A stretch of 64,000 nucleotides of DNA from Paenibacillus paeoniae (GTDB lineage Bacteria > Bacillota > Bacilli > Paenibacillales > Paenibacillaceae). Positions 1-8,058 of this stretch are shown piece after piece (position 1 is the stretch's first letter; each line of letters begins with the position of its first letter). The position numbers and the translations under genes were made by a program. A model generated the notes under the pieces. It had not been told where the DNA came from, ran no database searches, and saw nothing but the letters and a program-made list of their open reading frames with translations. Location of the stretch: the NCBI RefSeq assembly GCF_003388735.1, contig NZ_QUBQ01000001.1:2631622-2695621 (forward strand), read 5' to 3'.

Positions 1-193
1 CCCAACGCGCCAGCGCAAATTCCGGATGCTGGGTATGGTCGCCGCCAGCTACATGGTTATGATCTTCCATCAGTACTTCCCCAGAGGAGGAGACCAATAC
101 CGAACCAAATGGCTCATCGCCCGCTTCCAGGGCAGTCTTGGCCAGCTCCACGCAGCGCCGCAAAAACCTCATATCCGTATCATCAATCATCAT
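1..193 (-). CDS. Nucleoside/cytidine deaminase family protein (3' part cut by window edge)
   Basis: The reverse strand from ATG 193 reads through the window edge and gives 64 residues of a zinc-dependent nucleoside deaminase. It has the N-terminal pattern of an ALEAGDEPFGSVLVSS-type strand and a HNHV..GDHTQHPEFALARW stretch, in which H-P-E takes the place of the usual zinc-binding/catalytic H-A-E. The PCxxC half lies outside the window. A GGGAGT ribosome binding site sits just upstream. The gene follows the solute-binding protein gene by 29 bp on the same strand, so it is probably the last visible gene of that operon. The substrate (guanine, cytosine or other) cannot be told from this part. 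Confidence 0.8.
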   Translation of the reverse strand, partial: MMIDDTDMRFLRRCVELAKTALEAGDEPFGSVLVSSSGEVLMEDHNHVAGGDHTQHPEFALARW

Positions 194-222
194 AATACTC
201 CCGTCCGTCTATTCGTATAAAA

Positions 223-1446
223 TCATGGCAAAGTTTCTAGTAATAATTGTCCTTCTGATTTCAATTCCTGAATAACTTCTTCCACCGGCCGATTATTTTC
301 AATGATTTGAAGGAAGGCTTGGCGAACGAATTGGGAAAACTTCTGAGTAAAATCAGAAGTAACCTGGCTCTGAGCATTTACAAATGCGATATTGTTCAAC
401 ACTTGCTCCACATCTACGCCCCCGACTTGCCCAATGTACTTCGTACGGGTTGAGATATATCCATCTGCATTCTGTTTTTGTGCAGCCCATTCCTCGCCAG
501 TAATATACTTGATGATTTCCCACGCAAGTTCAATATTTGGGGAATTAGCATTAATGCCAAAAATATCAACAAAAGCGACATCATTATAATTGTTGCTGCC
601 CGCCACAGCAGGCAAAGGTATCGCTCCCCATCCGTTCTCGATTTGTCTTAATGAACCAATTGTATCTCTACTCATGGCGATTTTAGATTGCTCCTTTTGT
701 GCAGGAGCAGCATCTAATCTTAGAATGCCGTTTTGATACGCTGTTGCCGCTACCTGAAACACATCCATCCAAGATGGAGAATCAATAGTCAATTGTTTGC
801 CATCATTGCTGATCCATTGTAATCCCGCTTTCTCGCCCAAATATCTCACAAATGCAAATGGATCGTTCTCCTCAAGCACTTCAAGCCCAATGATATCATC
901 TTCTTGTGGAAATAAGCTTGCTGTTACTAATAACTCATTCCATGTGATGCTCTCCGACGGTAATGTTATCTGATATTTCTGGAACAACTCTGTATTGTAA
1001 ATGATGCCTTCAAGTTTAAAATAAGGTGAAACTCCCATTAATGCAGTCCCATCTTTCCATAGAGGCAACAATTGAGGATGAAAGTCTGCTGGATCAAAAT
1101 CACCCTTTGTTAAAGACTGGAGATTAGTTAATAACTGTTGTTCCATAAAATACGTGAAGGTTTGATAATTGTAGGCAACCAAAATATCCGGCTGATAGGT
1201 ATTAACGAATGTATTCAGCTCAGTCGGATTACGATAAGCCTCAAATGGAATTTCAACAATCTCTATATCTACATTTGGGAATTTTCCTTTTAGAAGATTC
1301 CCATATTGCGGCATGAAGCCATTTTGATAAAGATAGGCCACCTTTAAACTCCCAGATTGCTTCTCAAAATGATCCCCTTTAGAGGAGCAAGACGTTAATA
1401 AAATGACCAGGACAACGGATATAGTTAACCACTTTCGAAACCTCAT
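223..1446 (-). CDS. ABC-type extracellular solute-binding lipoprotein (family 1)
   Basis: A 407-residue secreted lipoprotein. It begins with a short basic and hydrophobic signal peptide ending in a lipobox (LLTSC), so the mature protein is tethered to the outer face of the membrane. The remainder has the layout of family 1 sugar/oligosaccharide-binding proteins (LKVAYLYQNG start, NTELFQKY and W-E-I-I-KYITG segments). ATG 1446 is preferred over an upstream in-frame start because GGAAGGAG precedes it and it overlaps the stop of the upstream gene as ATGA, which implies translational coupling. No permease or ATPase gene is adjacent, so this is an orphan binding protein. It is a diverged paralog of its upstream neighbour. 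The ligand is unknown. Confidence 0.85.
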   Translation of the reverse strand: MRFRKWLTISVVLVILLTSCSSKGDHFEKQSGSLKVAYLYQNGFMPQYGNLLKGKFPNVDIEIVEIPFEAYRNPTELNTFVNTYQPDILVAYNYQTFTYFMEQQLLTNLQSLTKGDFDPADFHPQLLPLWKDGTALMGVSPYFKLEGIIYNTELFQKYQITLPSESITWNELLVTASLFPQEDDIIGLEVLEENDPFAFVRYLGEKAGLQWISNDGKQLTIDSPSWMDVFQVAATAYQNGILRLDAAPAQKEQSKIAMSRDTIGSLRQIENGWGAIPLPAVAGSNNYNDVAFVDIFGINANSPNIELAWEIIKYITGEEWAAQKQNADGYISTRTKYIGQVGGVDVEQVLNNIAFVNAQSQVTSDFTQKFSQFVRQAFLQIIENNRPVEEVIQELKSEGQLLLETLP

Positions 1447-2813
1447 TTCCCTGACGCTCCTTCCGCTAACAAGGCCGCATCCAACGCTTCTTGCCACCGC
1501 TGTTGCATATTCACCACAGACTGTTCAACGGTTTGATCGCCACTTGCAGCTAGTTCAACCTCTTCTTCACCAATCTTCATAAAAGGATCCAAAAATGCTG
1601 CTGGCCACTTAATAGACTTGCCACTATTGATGGCTTCCGTAGCTTGATAAAAGGCGCTAATGTTTTTATCCCCGATCTTTCTCGCAGCAGCTGGTCTGGA
1701 AGATAAATAACCATACCCAAGATCATGTTGGTTATTTAGGCGTAACATAGTAGACCCACTATGCATAAAGGACAATAACTCCCATGCATCCTGAACGTTC
1801 TTGCTGTATGTAGTCATAGCAAAAATTTTGTTCATATCTGGAATAAAAGCACCATTAGGCTTATTTCCATTGGGAATATAGGCAACAAGATCCCATTCAA
1901 ATTCAGGTTTATTGGGTGAAGTACTGTTCTGAATAAGCTCCAATTGTTCTGCCATACTATAGTCTGCTACAACCATAGCGGCCTTACCAGCGGCAAATGC
2001 ATTGTTTTTGAGCCAAAGTTCAGTATATTGATCCTCAGAGAAACTTGGAGGGAATAGCTCTGCAATAACTTCTACCATTGCTCCAGACTGAAAACTCTCA
2101 ATCCCCTTAGTCCACATATTTTTCCATGATTCCGTATCAACGGTTACTTTTTTTCCTGTTGAATCAATTACCCTCAAGCCATTTTGAAAGCCGATGTATC
2201 TGACATAGTTAAATTTATTCGTATATGGCTTGTTAATGTATGTGCCAGAATACCCCTCGCCTGACGGAAAAAGCTTTGCCAGATCAATCATCTGCTCCCA
2301 TGTAACTGCACTAGAAGGAACTGGTATATGATTCAAATCAAATAAGGTTTTATTATAATATAACGCAGTACCTGGAAAATACGGGGTTAGCCCATACAAT
2401 CTTCCTTCACCTTCTAGGCGTAATGCCTCAATTACCGGAGCATACATATGATCAATATCAAATGAGGAGCTTTGGATATAGCTATCCAACTCTATCAATT
2501 GTCCTTTTTCAACTAATTCAACCAAATGGCTGCTGTATAGCTCAACGATATCGGGCTGAACATCATTCATAACTTTAATAAGATCATTGATTGTTTTATA
2601 GGCTTCATGCTGGGTGTAATTAATGACTCGCAAAGTGACATGCGGGTACTTCTGTCTAAACATATCTCCATATGCCTTATCGAATTCTGTCGTGCCAGAT
2701 CCATATAATACGGTCAATGTAACCGGATCCTTGACCAATTCTTTGGTTGAACACGCACTTCCCATTAACGCCACAACTAACATACATAGTAGGACTGTAA
2801 ACCAACGCTTCAT
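1443..2813 (-). CDS. ABC-type extracellular solute-binding lipoprotein (family 1), paralog of the next gene
   Basis: A 456-residue lipoprotein with signal peptide MKRWFTVLL...GSAC. It has the family 1 binding-protein features: VTLTVLYGSG start, a YSSHLVELVEKGQLIELDSYI segment, GLTPYFPGTALYYNKTLFD, and a C-terminal AWELLSFM. ATG 2813 with a GGGGG site upstream is chosen over the in-frame start at 2855 because the signal peptide begins there. It is the first gene of a unit that continues into the second binding protein and the deaminase. The promoter region is shared with the divergent bacteriocin operon starting at 3004. No transporter subunits are encoded nearby. Function beyond solute binding is not visible. 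Confidence 0.85.
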   Translation of the reverse strand: MKRWFTVLLCMLVVALMGSACSTKELVKDPVTLTVLYGSGTTEFDKAYGDMFRQKYPHVTLRVINYTQHEAYKTINDLIKVMNDVQPDIVELYSSHLVELVEKGQLIELDSYIQSSSFDIDHMYAPVIEALRLEGEGRLYGLTPYFPGTALYYNKTLFDLNHIPVPSSAVTWEQMIDLAKLFPSGEGYSGTYINKPYTNKFNYVRYIGFQNGLRVIDSTGKKVTVDTESWKNMWTKGIESFQSGAMVEVIAELFPPSFSEDQYTELWLKNNAFAAGKAAMVVADYSMAEQLELIQNSTSPNKPEFEWDLVAYIPNGNKPNGAFIPDMNKIFAMTTYSKNVQDAWELLSFMHSGSTMLRLNNQHDLGYGYLSSRPAAARKIGDKNISAFYQATEAINSGKSIKWPAAFLDPFMKIGEEEVELAASGDQTVEQSVVNMQQRWQEALDAALLAEGASGK

Positions 2814-2925
2814 ATGCAACCCCCTATCAACGGATAGAAAAAAGACCTCTATCATCTATAATTTACTTTATCACCCATAAAGATCAAAATCAAATTTTCA
2901 TATTCCAACAGGACCCAATTAACTC

Positions 2926-2954
2926 TTGATTTATGTGAAAATGAATGATAGAAT
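2926..2954 (+). promoter_or_regulatory. SigA-type promoter of the bacteriocin operon
   Basis: TTGATT (2926-2931), a 17 bp spacer and TAGAAT (2949-2954) lie about 50 bp ahead of ATG 3004, which has an excellent TTAGGAGG site. The match to the consensus is good. No operator-like dyad is obvious. Confidence 0.6.
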
Positions 2955-3003
2955 CCACTTAAACAATAATAATGTATGATAATGGATTTATTAGGAGGTT
3001 ATC

Positions 3004-3477
3004 ATGGTTAATAGTACTTTTTCCCATTCGTCTAACGAAATGAAAAAGCTCCCAGTCAACTCCGAGATACCCGACATCACACTAATAGAATCAGATCCAC
3101 CGCAATCCCTCCATCCGCTCGTCACTGATCATCTCCTACTCATGTTAATAAGTACAAGCTGCGAGATTTGTGCAGATGCGCTTGAAGCACTGGATGAGTA
3201 CACCGGTCACTATCCCACACTTAACGTCGTCATTTTAATAGACAGCACAGAGGAGAATATTCAGGTTATTAAACAAGCTTTTGAAGGTCGTGCACGCGTA
3301 TTCAAGTATTCCATTCAAGATATGGTAAAGCATCTGCAGTCTAATTCCGTTCCATGGGGATATGCAGTGGATGCATCCAGACGTATTGTTTCCAGCCAAA
3401 ATATAGGCTCCCATCAATTGCTAAGAGAAACTTGTCAACCGATCCTCCCGTGTTTCAATGGTGTTCATGAATCTTAA
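3004..3477 (+). CDS. Thioredoxin-like protein with CEIC motif, first gene of the bacteriocin operon
   Basis: A 157-residue redoxin/TlpA-like protein. The hydrophobic strand LLLMLIST leads straight into the CxxC pair (C53-E-I-C56) followed by the usual helix, which is the redox centre of thioredoxin-fold proteins. A PWGYAVD segment occupies the place of the cis-Pro loop. There is no clear signal peptide or membrane segment, so localisation is uncertain. The stop overlaps the start of the ABC exporter gene. With a second CxxC protein behind the exporter and a Cys-rich peptide at the end of the operon, the likely role is thiol/disulfide handling of that peptide (inference). Start: ATG 3004 with TTAGGAGG. 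Confidence 0.75.
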   Translation: MVNSTFSHSSNEMKKLPVNSEIPDITLIESDPPQSLHPLVTDHLLLMLISTSCEICADALEALDEYTGHYPTLNVVILIDSTEENIQVIKQAFEGRARVFKYSIQDMVKHLQSNSVPWGYAVDASRRIVSSQNIGSHQLLRETCQPILPCFNGVHES

Positions 3478-5278
3478 CAGCATTATTCGCAGGGTCTTAT
3501 CAGGCTCATACTGGACAATTGCCATACTAAGCTTGTTATCAGTCATTCTAATTGGGACTGCCGCTTATACCATTAAATTGACTGAACAGTTTTTCGATGC
3601 ATTCACAAATAGCCATAATAATTACAAATTCATTGTTCAATTAATTGTTATCATGCTTCTACTCAAGCTAACTCAGCTTTGTATGGAGCAATTTCGCCAG
3701 TACCTAGAACAAAAAATGACCATCCAAATGAACCGACTTCTGGAGTATCAGTTAATTGATTTGATTCATTTAAAAACGGTAACAAAGTTAGAAACGCCTC
3801 AGTACCAAAATGATTTCAACTTTCTTCGAAGCACTTTTTTTTCAATATCCAACTTAATTATTACTTTCATCCAATTTGCTCATCAAATTATATTATTTCT
3901 GACTTATAGCATTATACTAATCAACTATATATGGTATTTACCAATTATTGTGACCCTTTACTGTCTGCCTCATTTCTTAAATGAAATCAAAATATCGAAA
4001 TTAAATCATTCATATACAGAGAACACAAGCCAATTGTCTAGAGAGAAGCTAATGTTGTTCGAGACATTAGTACGACCCCTAGCCCAAAAGGAGCTCTTAA
4101 TCTTTCAAAGCAAATCGTTTTTCTTACGAAAGTGGGATAACATTTCTCTAAAATCAATTAAATGGGAAATTAATCATCAGAAAAAAATTTATATGAAACG
4201 ACTTCTCTTTGCAATCATCGAACCTCTGGGTTTTGTCGTTATCCAGATTCTTTTAGTACGAAGTGTTATCGCTGCCGAGTTAACAATAGGTCAATACATA
4301 GCTATTACTACCGCAGTTGCCATGCTTCAATCCACATTATTTGCTATTGGACAATATTTTGGAAGAGTCAAACAAACCTACCTGACAAGTCTCCAGCTTC
4401 AACAGTTTATTACAAAATACTTTCCGTCTACCTTCACATTACACGCTCATGATATTAAGTTGGCTTCTCCCATTGAAGAAATTGTAATAAAAGATCTCAC
4501 ATTTCAATATCCAACGACGGATAAATCCGTTATTAAAAATATAAATCTAAATATTAAAGCAGGTAATTGCATAGCAATTGTAGGAGAAAACGGCTCTGGA
4601 AAGTCTACTTTAGGCAAAATTTTAATTGGGTTATATGATGTAACGCCTGGGGCCCTCTATATCAATAACACTGACATAAACGATATCAATCACCTTAGTC
4701 TCATTCACCAGATGACTATGGTCTCACAGGATTTTGTCCGATATCCAATCTCGTTGGAGGAAAATGTTATTTTGGATTCTCCATCGAAAGAATCTGAAAA
4801 AAAGTTAATTGAGCTTTCGGAAAAATACCCTGAGCTATTCCCTGATGAAGTTTCAAAAGAAACGATACTTGGCTTGGAATTCATTGGATCTCGACAGCTA
4901 TCTGGAGGCCAATGGCAGAAGATTGCAATTGCCAGAGCCCTATACAAGGATTCACCTCTTCTATTGTTAGATGAAGCTACCTCTGCGCTAGATCCAGAAA
5001 CCGAACAATCGATTATGAATTCCGTTATTAGAAATCGAAAATGGAATAGGCAGACTACTCTTTTCATCACACATCGAATGCCTATCTGTCAGATGGCTGA
5101 CCAAATCATTGTCTTGCACAATGGAGAAATCGCAGAGATCGGAACACATCAAGAGCTTATTCTAGCTGAAGGAAGATATTATCGGATGTTCATGACTACA
5201 CACGAAAACAATGAGGTGAATACTAATGGGGACAATCAACTTCAAGGAACTGTTCCAACGCAATACGCTGCTCGATAA
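3458..5278 (+). CDS. Peptide-exporter-like ABC transporter (fused TM and ATPase domains)
   Basis: A 606-residue half-transporter. An N-terminal membrane domain (about residues 1-320, roughly six hydrophobic segments, the first at about 15-35) is followed by a nucleotide-binding domain. The latter has Walker A GENGSGKST from G376, signature LSGGQ at 481-485, Walker B LLLLDEATSALD just after 500, and H-loop FITHR. No N-terminal C39 peptidase domain is present, so it resembles NisT/SpaT-type exporters rather than leader-cleaving SunT/LanT types. It overlaps both neighbours (3458-3477 and 5226-5278). ATG 3467 is an alternative start. The probable cargo is the Cys-rich peptide at 5697, inferred from operon position. 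Confidence 0.85.
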   Translation: MVFMNLNSIIRRVLSGSYWTIAILSLLSVILIGTAAYTIKLTEQFFDAFTNSHNNYKFIVQLIVIMLLLKLTQLCMEQFRQYLEQKMTIQMNRLLEYQLIDLIHLKTVTKLETPQYQNDFNFLRSTFFSISNLIITFIQFAHQIILFLTYSIILINYIWYLPIIVTLYCLPHFLNEIKISKLNHSYTENTSQLSREKLMLFETLVRPLAQKELLIFQSKSFFLRKWDNISLKSIKWEINHQKKIYMKRLLFAIIEPLGFVVIQILLVRSVIAAELTIGQYIAITTAVAMLQSTLFAIGQYFGRVKQTYLTSLQLQQFITKYFPSTFTLHAHDIKLASPIEEIVIKDLTFQYPTTDKSVIKNINLNIKAGNCIAIVGENGSGKSTLGKILIGLYDVTPGALYINNTDINDINHLSLIHQMTMVSQDFVRYPISLEENVILDSPSKESEKKLIELSEKYPELFPDEVSKETILGLEFIGSRQLSGGQWQKIAIARALYKDSPLLLLDEATSALDPETEQSIMNSVIRNRKWNRQTTLFITHRMPICQMADQIIVLHNGEIAEIGTHQELILAEGRYYRMFMTTHENNEVNTNGDNQLQGTVPTQYAAR

Positions 5279-5657
5279 CGAGTATAAAATTGGTGATTTT
5301 TTACCAGAATCAATCACGTTGCTACATCCCAATAGTGATAACCCGGTTCTGCTAGCCTATATCTCGTTGACCTGTAAGTCCTGTGTTGATATGCTGCCAA
5401 CTCTAATTCCAGCATTCAATACGTATCCAGGCTATGTTCAATTATTTACGGATGGAAACCAGGAAGAAAACAGAGAACTATCCCATCACTTCCAGCCAAA
5501 TTTTCCGATCCTTTCTTTGTCCCCGGATGAACAAAGAAATGTTCATAAGGTTTTTGCTACCCCCTTCCTATACAGGTTGAACAATAATAGAGTCATTCAA
5601 GATTGCGGTATTATTCATTCCATCCATGATTTAAATCGGATCATAAATCAGAGCTGA
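5226..5657 (+). CDS. Thioredoxin-like protein with CKSC motif
   Basis: A 143-residue thioredoxin-fold protein. VLLAYISLT leads into C50-K-S-C53, then VDMLPTLIPAF. TPFLYRL lies near the cis-Pro loop position. It is diverged from the first CxxC protein of the operon but has the same layout (GDFLPE/SEIPD start, redox motif about residue 50). Its ATG lies inside the end of the exporter gene, so translation is probably coupled. Two CxxC proteins bracketing an exporter recall the BdbA/BdbB oxidoreductases encoded beside the disulfide-bearing glycocin sublancin. A role in forming or reshuffling disulfides in the Cys-rich peptide is inferred. Confidence 0.75.
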   Translation: MGTINFKELFQRNTLLDNEYKIGDFLPESITLLHPNSDNPVLLAYISLTCKSCVDMLPTLIPAFNTYPGYVQLFTDGNQEENRELSHHFQPNFPILSLSPDEQRNVHKVFATPFLYRLNNNRVIQDCGIIHSIHDLNRIINQS

Positions 5658-5696
5658 TACGTTCACGACGAGTTGACATGAAAGGAGGTGAAAACT

Positions 5697-5879
5697 ATGG
5701 CTTGTCAGGATACACATACAAACTGCTACGGCAGCTGGGAATGTCAAACTTCCAGCACTTGTACGTCGTCTCAAAGAATCTCTTATCGTAATGTTTTCAG
5801 ACGTTGTGTGGATACTTCTAGCGGCACTTATACTTGTGTATACACACACACCGAATATGGAAATTGCTGTGGAAATTAA
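5697..5879 (+). CDS. Laterosporulin-like Cys-rich leaderless bacteriocin (predicted)
   Basis: A 60-residue peptide starting M-A-C-Q, with eight cysteines at positions 3, 10, 16, 22, 37, 47, 57 and 58 and much Ser/Thr/Tyr. ATG 5697 is decided by AAAGGAGGTG at 5681-5690; the in-frame GTG at 5688 is inside that site and can be discounted. From memory of the published Brevibacillus laterosporulins, the pattern agrees: N-terminal A-C after Met removal, Y-R-x-V-[FY]-x-x-C (here 30-37), a G-T..C strand (43-47) and T-E-[YW]-G-x-x-C near the end (52-58). Those peptides have six Cys and a defensin-like fold; this one has eight. There is no leader and no lanthionine enzyme nearby. It is the last gene of the operon, before a terminator. 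Bacteriocin activity is inferred. Confidence 0.75.
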   Translation: MACQDTHTNCYGSWECQTSSTCTSSQRISYRNVFRRCVDTSSGTYTCVYTHTEYGNCCGN

Positions 5880-5916
5880 TTCCAAACCATTTTCCGACAG
5901 TATGTAATGAAATGAA

Positions 5917-5964
5917 CAAAACCCGTAAGCTCCTCACTTCTTGTGAGAGCCTTACGGGTTTTTA
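5917..5964 (+). terminator. Rho-independent terminator of the bacteriocin operon
   Basis: An AAACCCGTAAG / CTTACGGGTTT stem with further pairing CTCAC/GTGAG around a short loop, ending in a T run. It lies 38 bp after the stop of the Cys-rich peptide. Confidence 0.85.
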
Positions 5965-6019
5965 CTATCCTTATTAAGACTATATTGAAGAACAGGAAAA
6001 ATATCTTTTTGAACAGGAA

Positions 6020-6071
6020 TTGACAGCCAATCTCCTTCGGTGGTATATTGTGCATACACAACATACACAAT
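6020..6071 (+). promoter_or_regulatory. Promoter overlapped by dyad operator of the GntR/ABC operon
   Basis: TTGACA (6020-6025), an 18 bp spacer and TATATT (6044-6049). The perfect dyad TTGTG-CATA-CACAA (6048-6061) runs from the -10 into the start site, and a wider ATTGTG...CACAAT pair reaches 6071. The likely ligand is the GntR regulator at 7595, giving autorepression (inference). Confidence 0.65.
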
Positions 6072-6091
6072 TTTGGAGCGGAGGGAACCAC

Positions 6092-6949
6092 ATGCTGGCT
6101 TTAGATATTCGTAACTTAAGTAAGAAATATGAGCATTTCCATCTCAAAAACGTTTCTTTCCAATTGGAAAAGGGTTATATCATGGGATTCATCGGAGCCA
6201 ACGGCGCAGGAAAAACAACGACCATCAAGGCTATTCTGAATTTAATCCGGATGGATAGCGGAGAAATTCATATGATGGGCAAAAACATGATTCAGCACGA
6301 GGTTGAATTGAAGCAGGAGATTGGCTCTGCCTTTGGAGATATCAACTTCTATACCCGCAACAAGGTCAAGACGTTAACGAATGTAATCAAGCGGTTCTAC
6401 AAAAATTGGGATGACGACACCTACTATAAGTACTTGAAGAAGTTCAACCTGATCGAGGACAAAAAAATCTCCGAGTTATCAACCGGTATGAAGGTCAAAT
6501 ACAGCTTGGCCATTGCTCTGTCGCATGGCGCGAAGCTACTTATTCTGGATGAACCAACTAGCGGACTCGATCCTGTCGCCCGGGACAATCTGCTGGATAT
6601 TTTCCGAGAGCTGGTGCAGGACGGCGAGATCAGTATCCTCTTCTCCACCCATATCACATCCGATCTGGAGAAATGTGCAGATTACATCACCTTCATTCAT
6701 AACGGAGAAATCATCAAGAGTGCGGAGAAAGAAGAATTTGTAGATTCGTATCGTTTGCTTAATGGCAAGAAGGAGCAGCTGGATCTGGTCAAGGATCAGC
6801 TCATTTCCTACAAAACCAATTCATTCGGTTTCACCGGATTGATTCATACGAAGGACTTTGATCCGTCTATGAATGTGAAGTCAGCGATACCGAATCTGGA
6901 GGAGATTATGATTTATTGCTCTAGGAAGGAGGGTCTGCAAGATGTATAA
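6092..6949 (+). CDS. ABC transporter ATP-binding protein (YtrB/BcrA-type)
   Basis: A 285-residue ATPase. It has Walker A GANGAGKTT near residue 37, a degenerate signature LSTGMKVKYSLA, Walker B LLILDEPTSGLDP and a switch His in STH. The C-terminal ~70 residues are an extra domain common in drug and lantibiotic exporters. ATG 6092 follows GGAGCGGAGGG; the in-frame start at 6020 falls on the -35 box and is rejected. It overlaps the permease gene by 8 bp. The ATPase-permease-GntR order matches YtrA-type cell-envelope or peptide-stress operons. Its place right after a bacteriocin operon makes immunity plausible, though a separate promoter drives it. Confidence 0.85.
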   Translation: MLALDIRNLSKKYEHFHLKNVSFQLEKGYIMGFIGANGAGKTTTIKAILNLIRMDSGEIHMMGKNMIQHEVELKQEIGSAFGDINFYTRNKVKTLTNVIKRFYKNWDDDTYYKYLKKFNLIEDKKISELSTGMKVKYSLAIALSHGAKLLILDEPTSGLDPVARDNLLDIFRELVQDGEISILFSTHITSDLEKCADYITFIHNGEIIKSAEKEEFVDSYRLLNGKKEQLDLVKDQLISYKTNSFGFTGLIHTKDFDPSMNVKSAIPNLEEIMIYCSRKEGLQDV

Positions 6950-7595
6950 CTTGTTAATGAAAGAATTCAAGATTGGCGTAAGTCCTTTCTTCTACGTACT
7001 GCCGTTTTTGACTGGCGCGTTGATGCTTATTCCGGGGTGGCTATATTTCCTGGTCATCCTCTACTTCTGTTTCATTACGATTCCGAATATGTTCGGAGGG
7101 TATAAGAGCCAGAACGATCTGATCTTCACTAGCATCATGCCGGTTACAAAAAGAGATATGGTGAAAGCAAGAGTCTCCTTTATCGTCATTCTGGAGCTGC
7201 TGCATATCGTTGTTGCCATGATCTATGGCGTGTTCACGCTGCGTTTGTATCCAGATATGGTGTACCTTTTTTTCAAGCCTTCCTTTGGCTTCTGGGGACT
7301 ATGCTTCATCATGCTGGCGATCTTCAACCTGATTTTCATCTCCATGTATTATAAGACGTCGTATAAATACGGTGCGGCGGCATTTGCAGCGAATACAGGT
7401 GCAATCTTGTTTGCTGGAAGCGCCGAATGGCTTGCTTTGCAAAACTCGTATGTGTTTGATCTGTTCAAAGGCGCTGGTACCGAAAACACGGGTGTTCACC
7501 TGTTAATCTTGCTTGCAGGCATCGTCATATTTGCGCTATTTACGTTTATCGCTTATCATATTGCCAACAAACGGTTTGAGAAAGTGGAAATGTAA
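6942..7595 (+). CDS. ABC-2 type permease
   Basis: A 217-residue membrane protein with about six hydrophobic segments (for example LPFLTGALMLIPGWLYFLVILYF and LLILLAGIVIFALFTFIAY). The loop IMPVTKRDMVKARV after the second segment is typical of the small ABC-2 permeases paired with YtrB/BcrA-like ATPases. It overlaps the ATPase gene at its start and the GntR gene at its stop (TAATG), so the three are co-translated. It would form the membrane channel of the exporter. The substrate is not known. Confidence 0.8.
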   Translation: MYNLLMKEFKIGVSPFFYVLPFLTGALMLIPGWLYFLVILYFCFITIPNMFGGYKSQNDLIFTSIMPVTKRDMVKARVSFIVILELLHIVVAMIYGVFTLRLYPDMVYLFFKPSFGFWGLCFIMLAIFNLIFISMYYKTSYKYGAAAFAANTGAILFAGSAEWLALQNSYVFDLFKGAGTENTGVHLLILLAGIVIFALFTFIAYHIANKRFEKVEM

Positions 7596-7960
7596 TGAAT
7601 ATCGCAATTTCGAATACATCGGAAAAACCGATTTATCAGCAGCTTTTCGAGCAAATCAGCGCTCAAATATTGAAGGGTGAGCTGGAGAGCGGGTACAGCC
7701 TACCGCCGATACGGCAAGCGGCCACAGAGCTTCGCGTCAGTATCATTACGGTAAAGAAAGCGTGGGAAGAGCTGGAACGGCTGAAGTTGATCTATACAGT
7801 GACGGGCAAAGGCTGTTTTGTTGCCGAGCTCTCCCCTGATGAGATGCTTCAAAAGCGCAATGAAATGATTTTAAAGCAAATGGCTATTGATATTGATTAT
7901 TACAAATCCTATGGCCTGACGATCGAGGAAGTATTCCAGCTTATGAAAAACATTTATTGA
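7595..7960 (+). CDS. GntR-family regulator, YtrA subfamily
   Basis: A 121-residue protein with an N-terminal winged helix-turn-helix (KPIYQQLFEQISAQILKGELESGY, LPPIRQAATELRVSIITVKKAWEELE, then the wing ending GKGCFVAEL). The short C-terminal tail of about 45 residues is typical of the YtrA subfamily, which lacks a large ligand-binding domain. It is the last gene of the three-gene unit. The dyad at 6048-6071 over the operon promoter is its probable site, giving autorepression relieved by a cell-envelope or peptide signal (inference from the family). Confidence 0.85.
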   Translation: MNIAISNTSEKPIYQQLFEQISAQILKGELESGYSLPPIRQAATELRVSIITVKKAWEELERLKLIYTVTGKGCFVAELSPDEMLQKRNEMILKQMAIDIDYYKSYGLTIEEVFQLMKNIY

Positions 7961-7993
7961 GAACATGCTATTGCGTGCATCACGGTCATTGGT

Positions 7994-8030
7994 AAAAGGT
8001 CGAGCTTCCTTGAATGGAGGCTCGACCTTT
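7994..8030 (+). terminator. Terminator after the GntR/ABC operon
   Basis: An AAAGGTCGAGC...GCTCGACCTTT hairpin, 35 bp past the GntR stop. The T run is short, so efficiency is uncertain. Confidence 0.65.
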
Positions 8031-8058
8031 GCTGTTGCTTCCTATCAGCCTTTCCACT

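Noticed and set aside
5697..5879. Lantibiotic or glycocin precursor
   Set aside because: Cys and Ser/Thr content would fit, but there is no leader, no LanB/C/M-type enzyme, no glycosyltransferase and no C39 peptidase. The laterosporulin-like pattern fits better.
5631..5885. 84-codon reverse-strand frame over the bacteriocin gene
   Set aside because: It is antisense to the small peptide gene, lacks a ribosome binding site, and its apparent Cys content is a mirror of the sense Cys/Thr codons.
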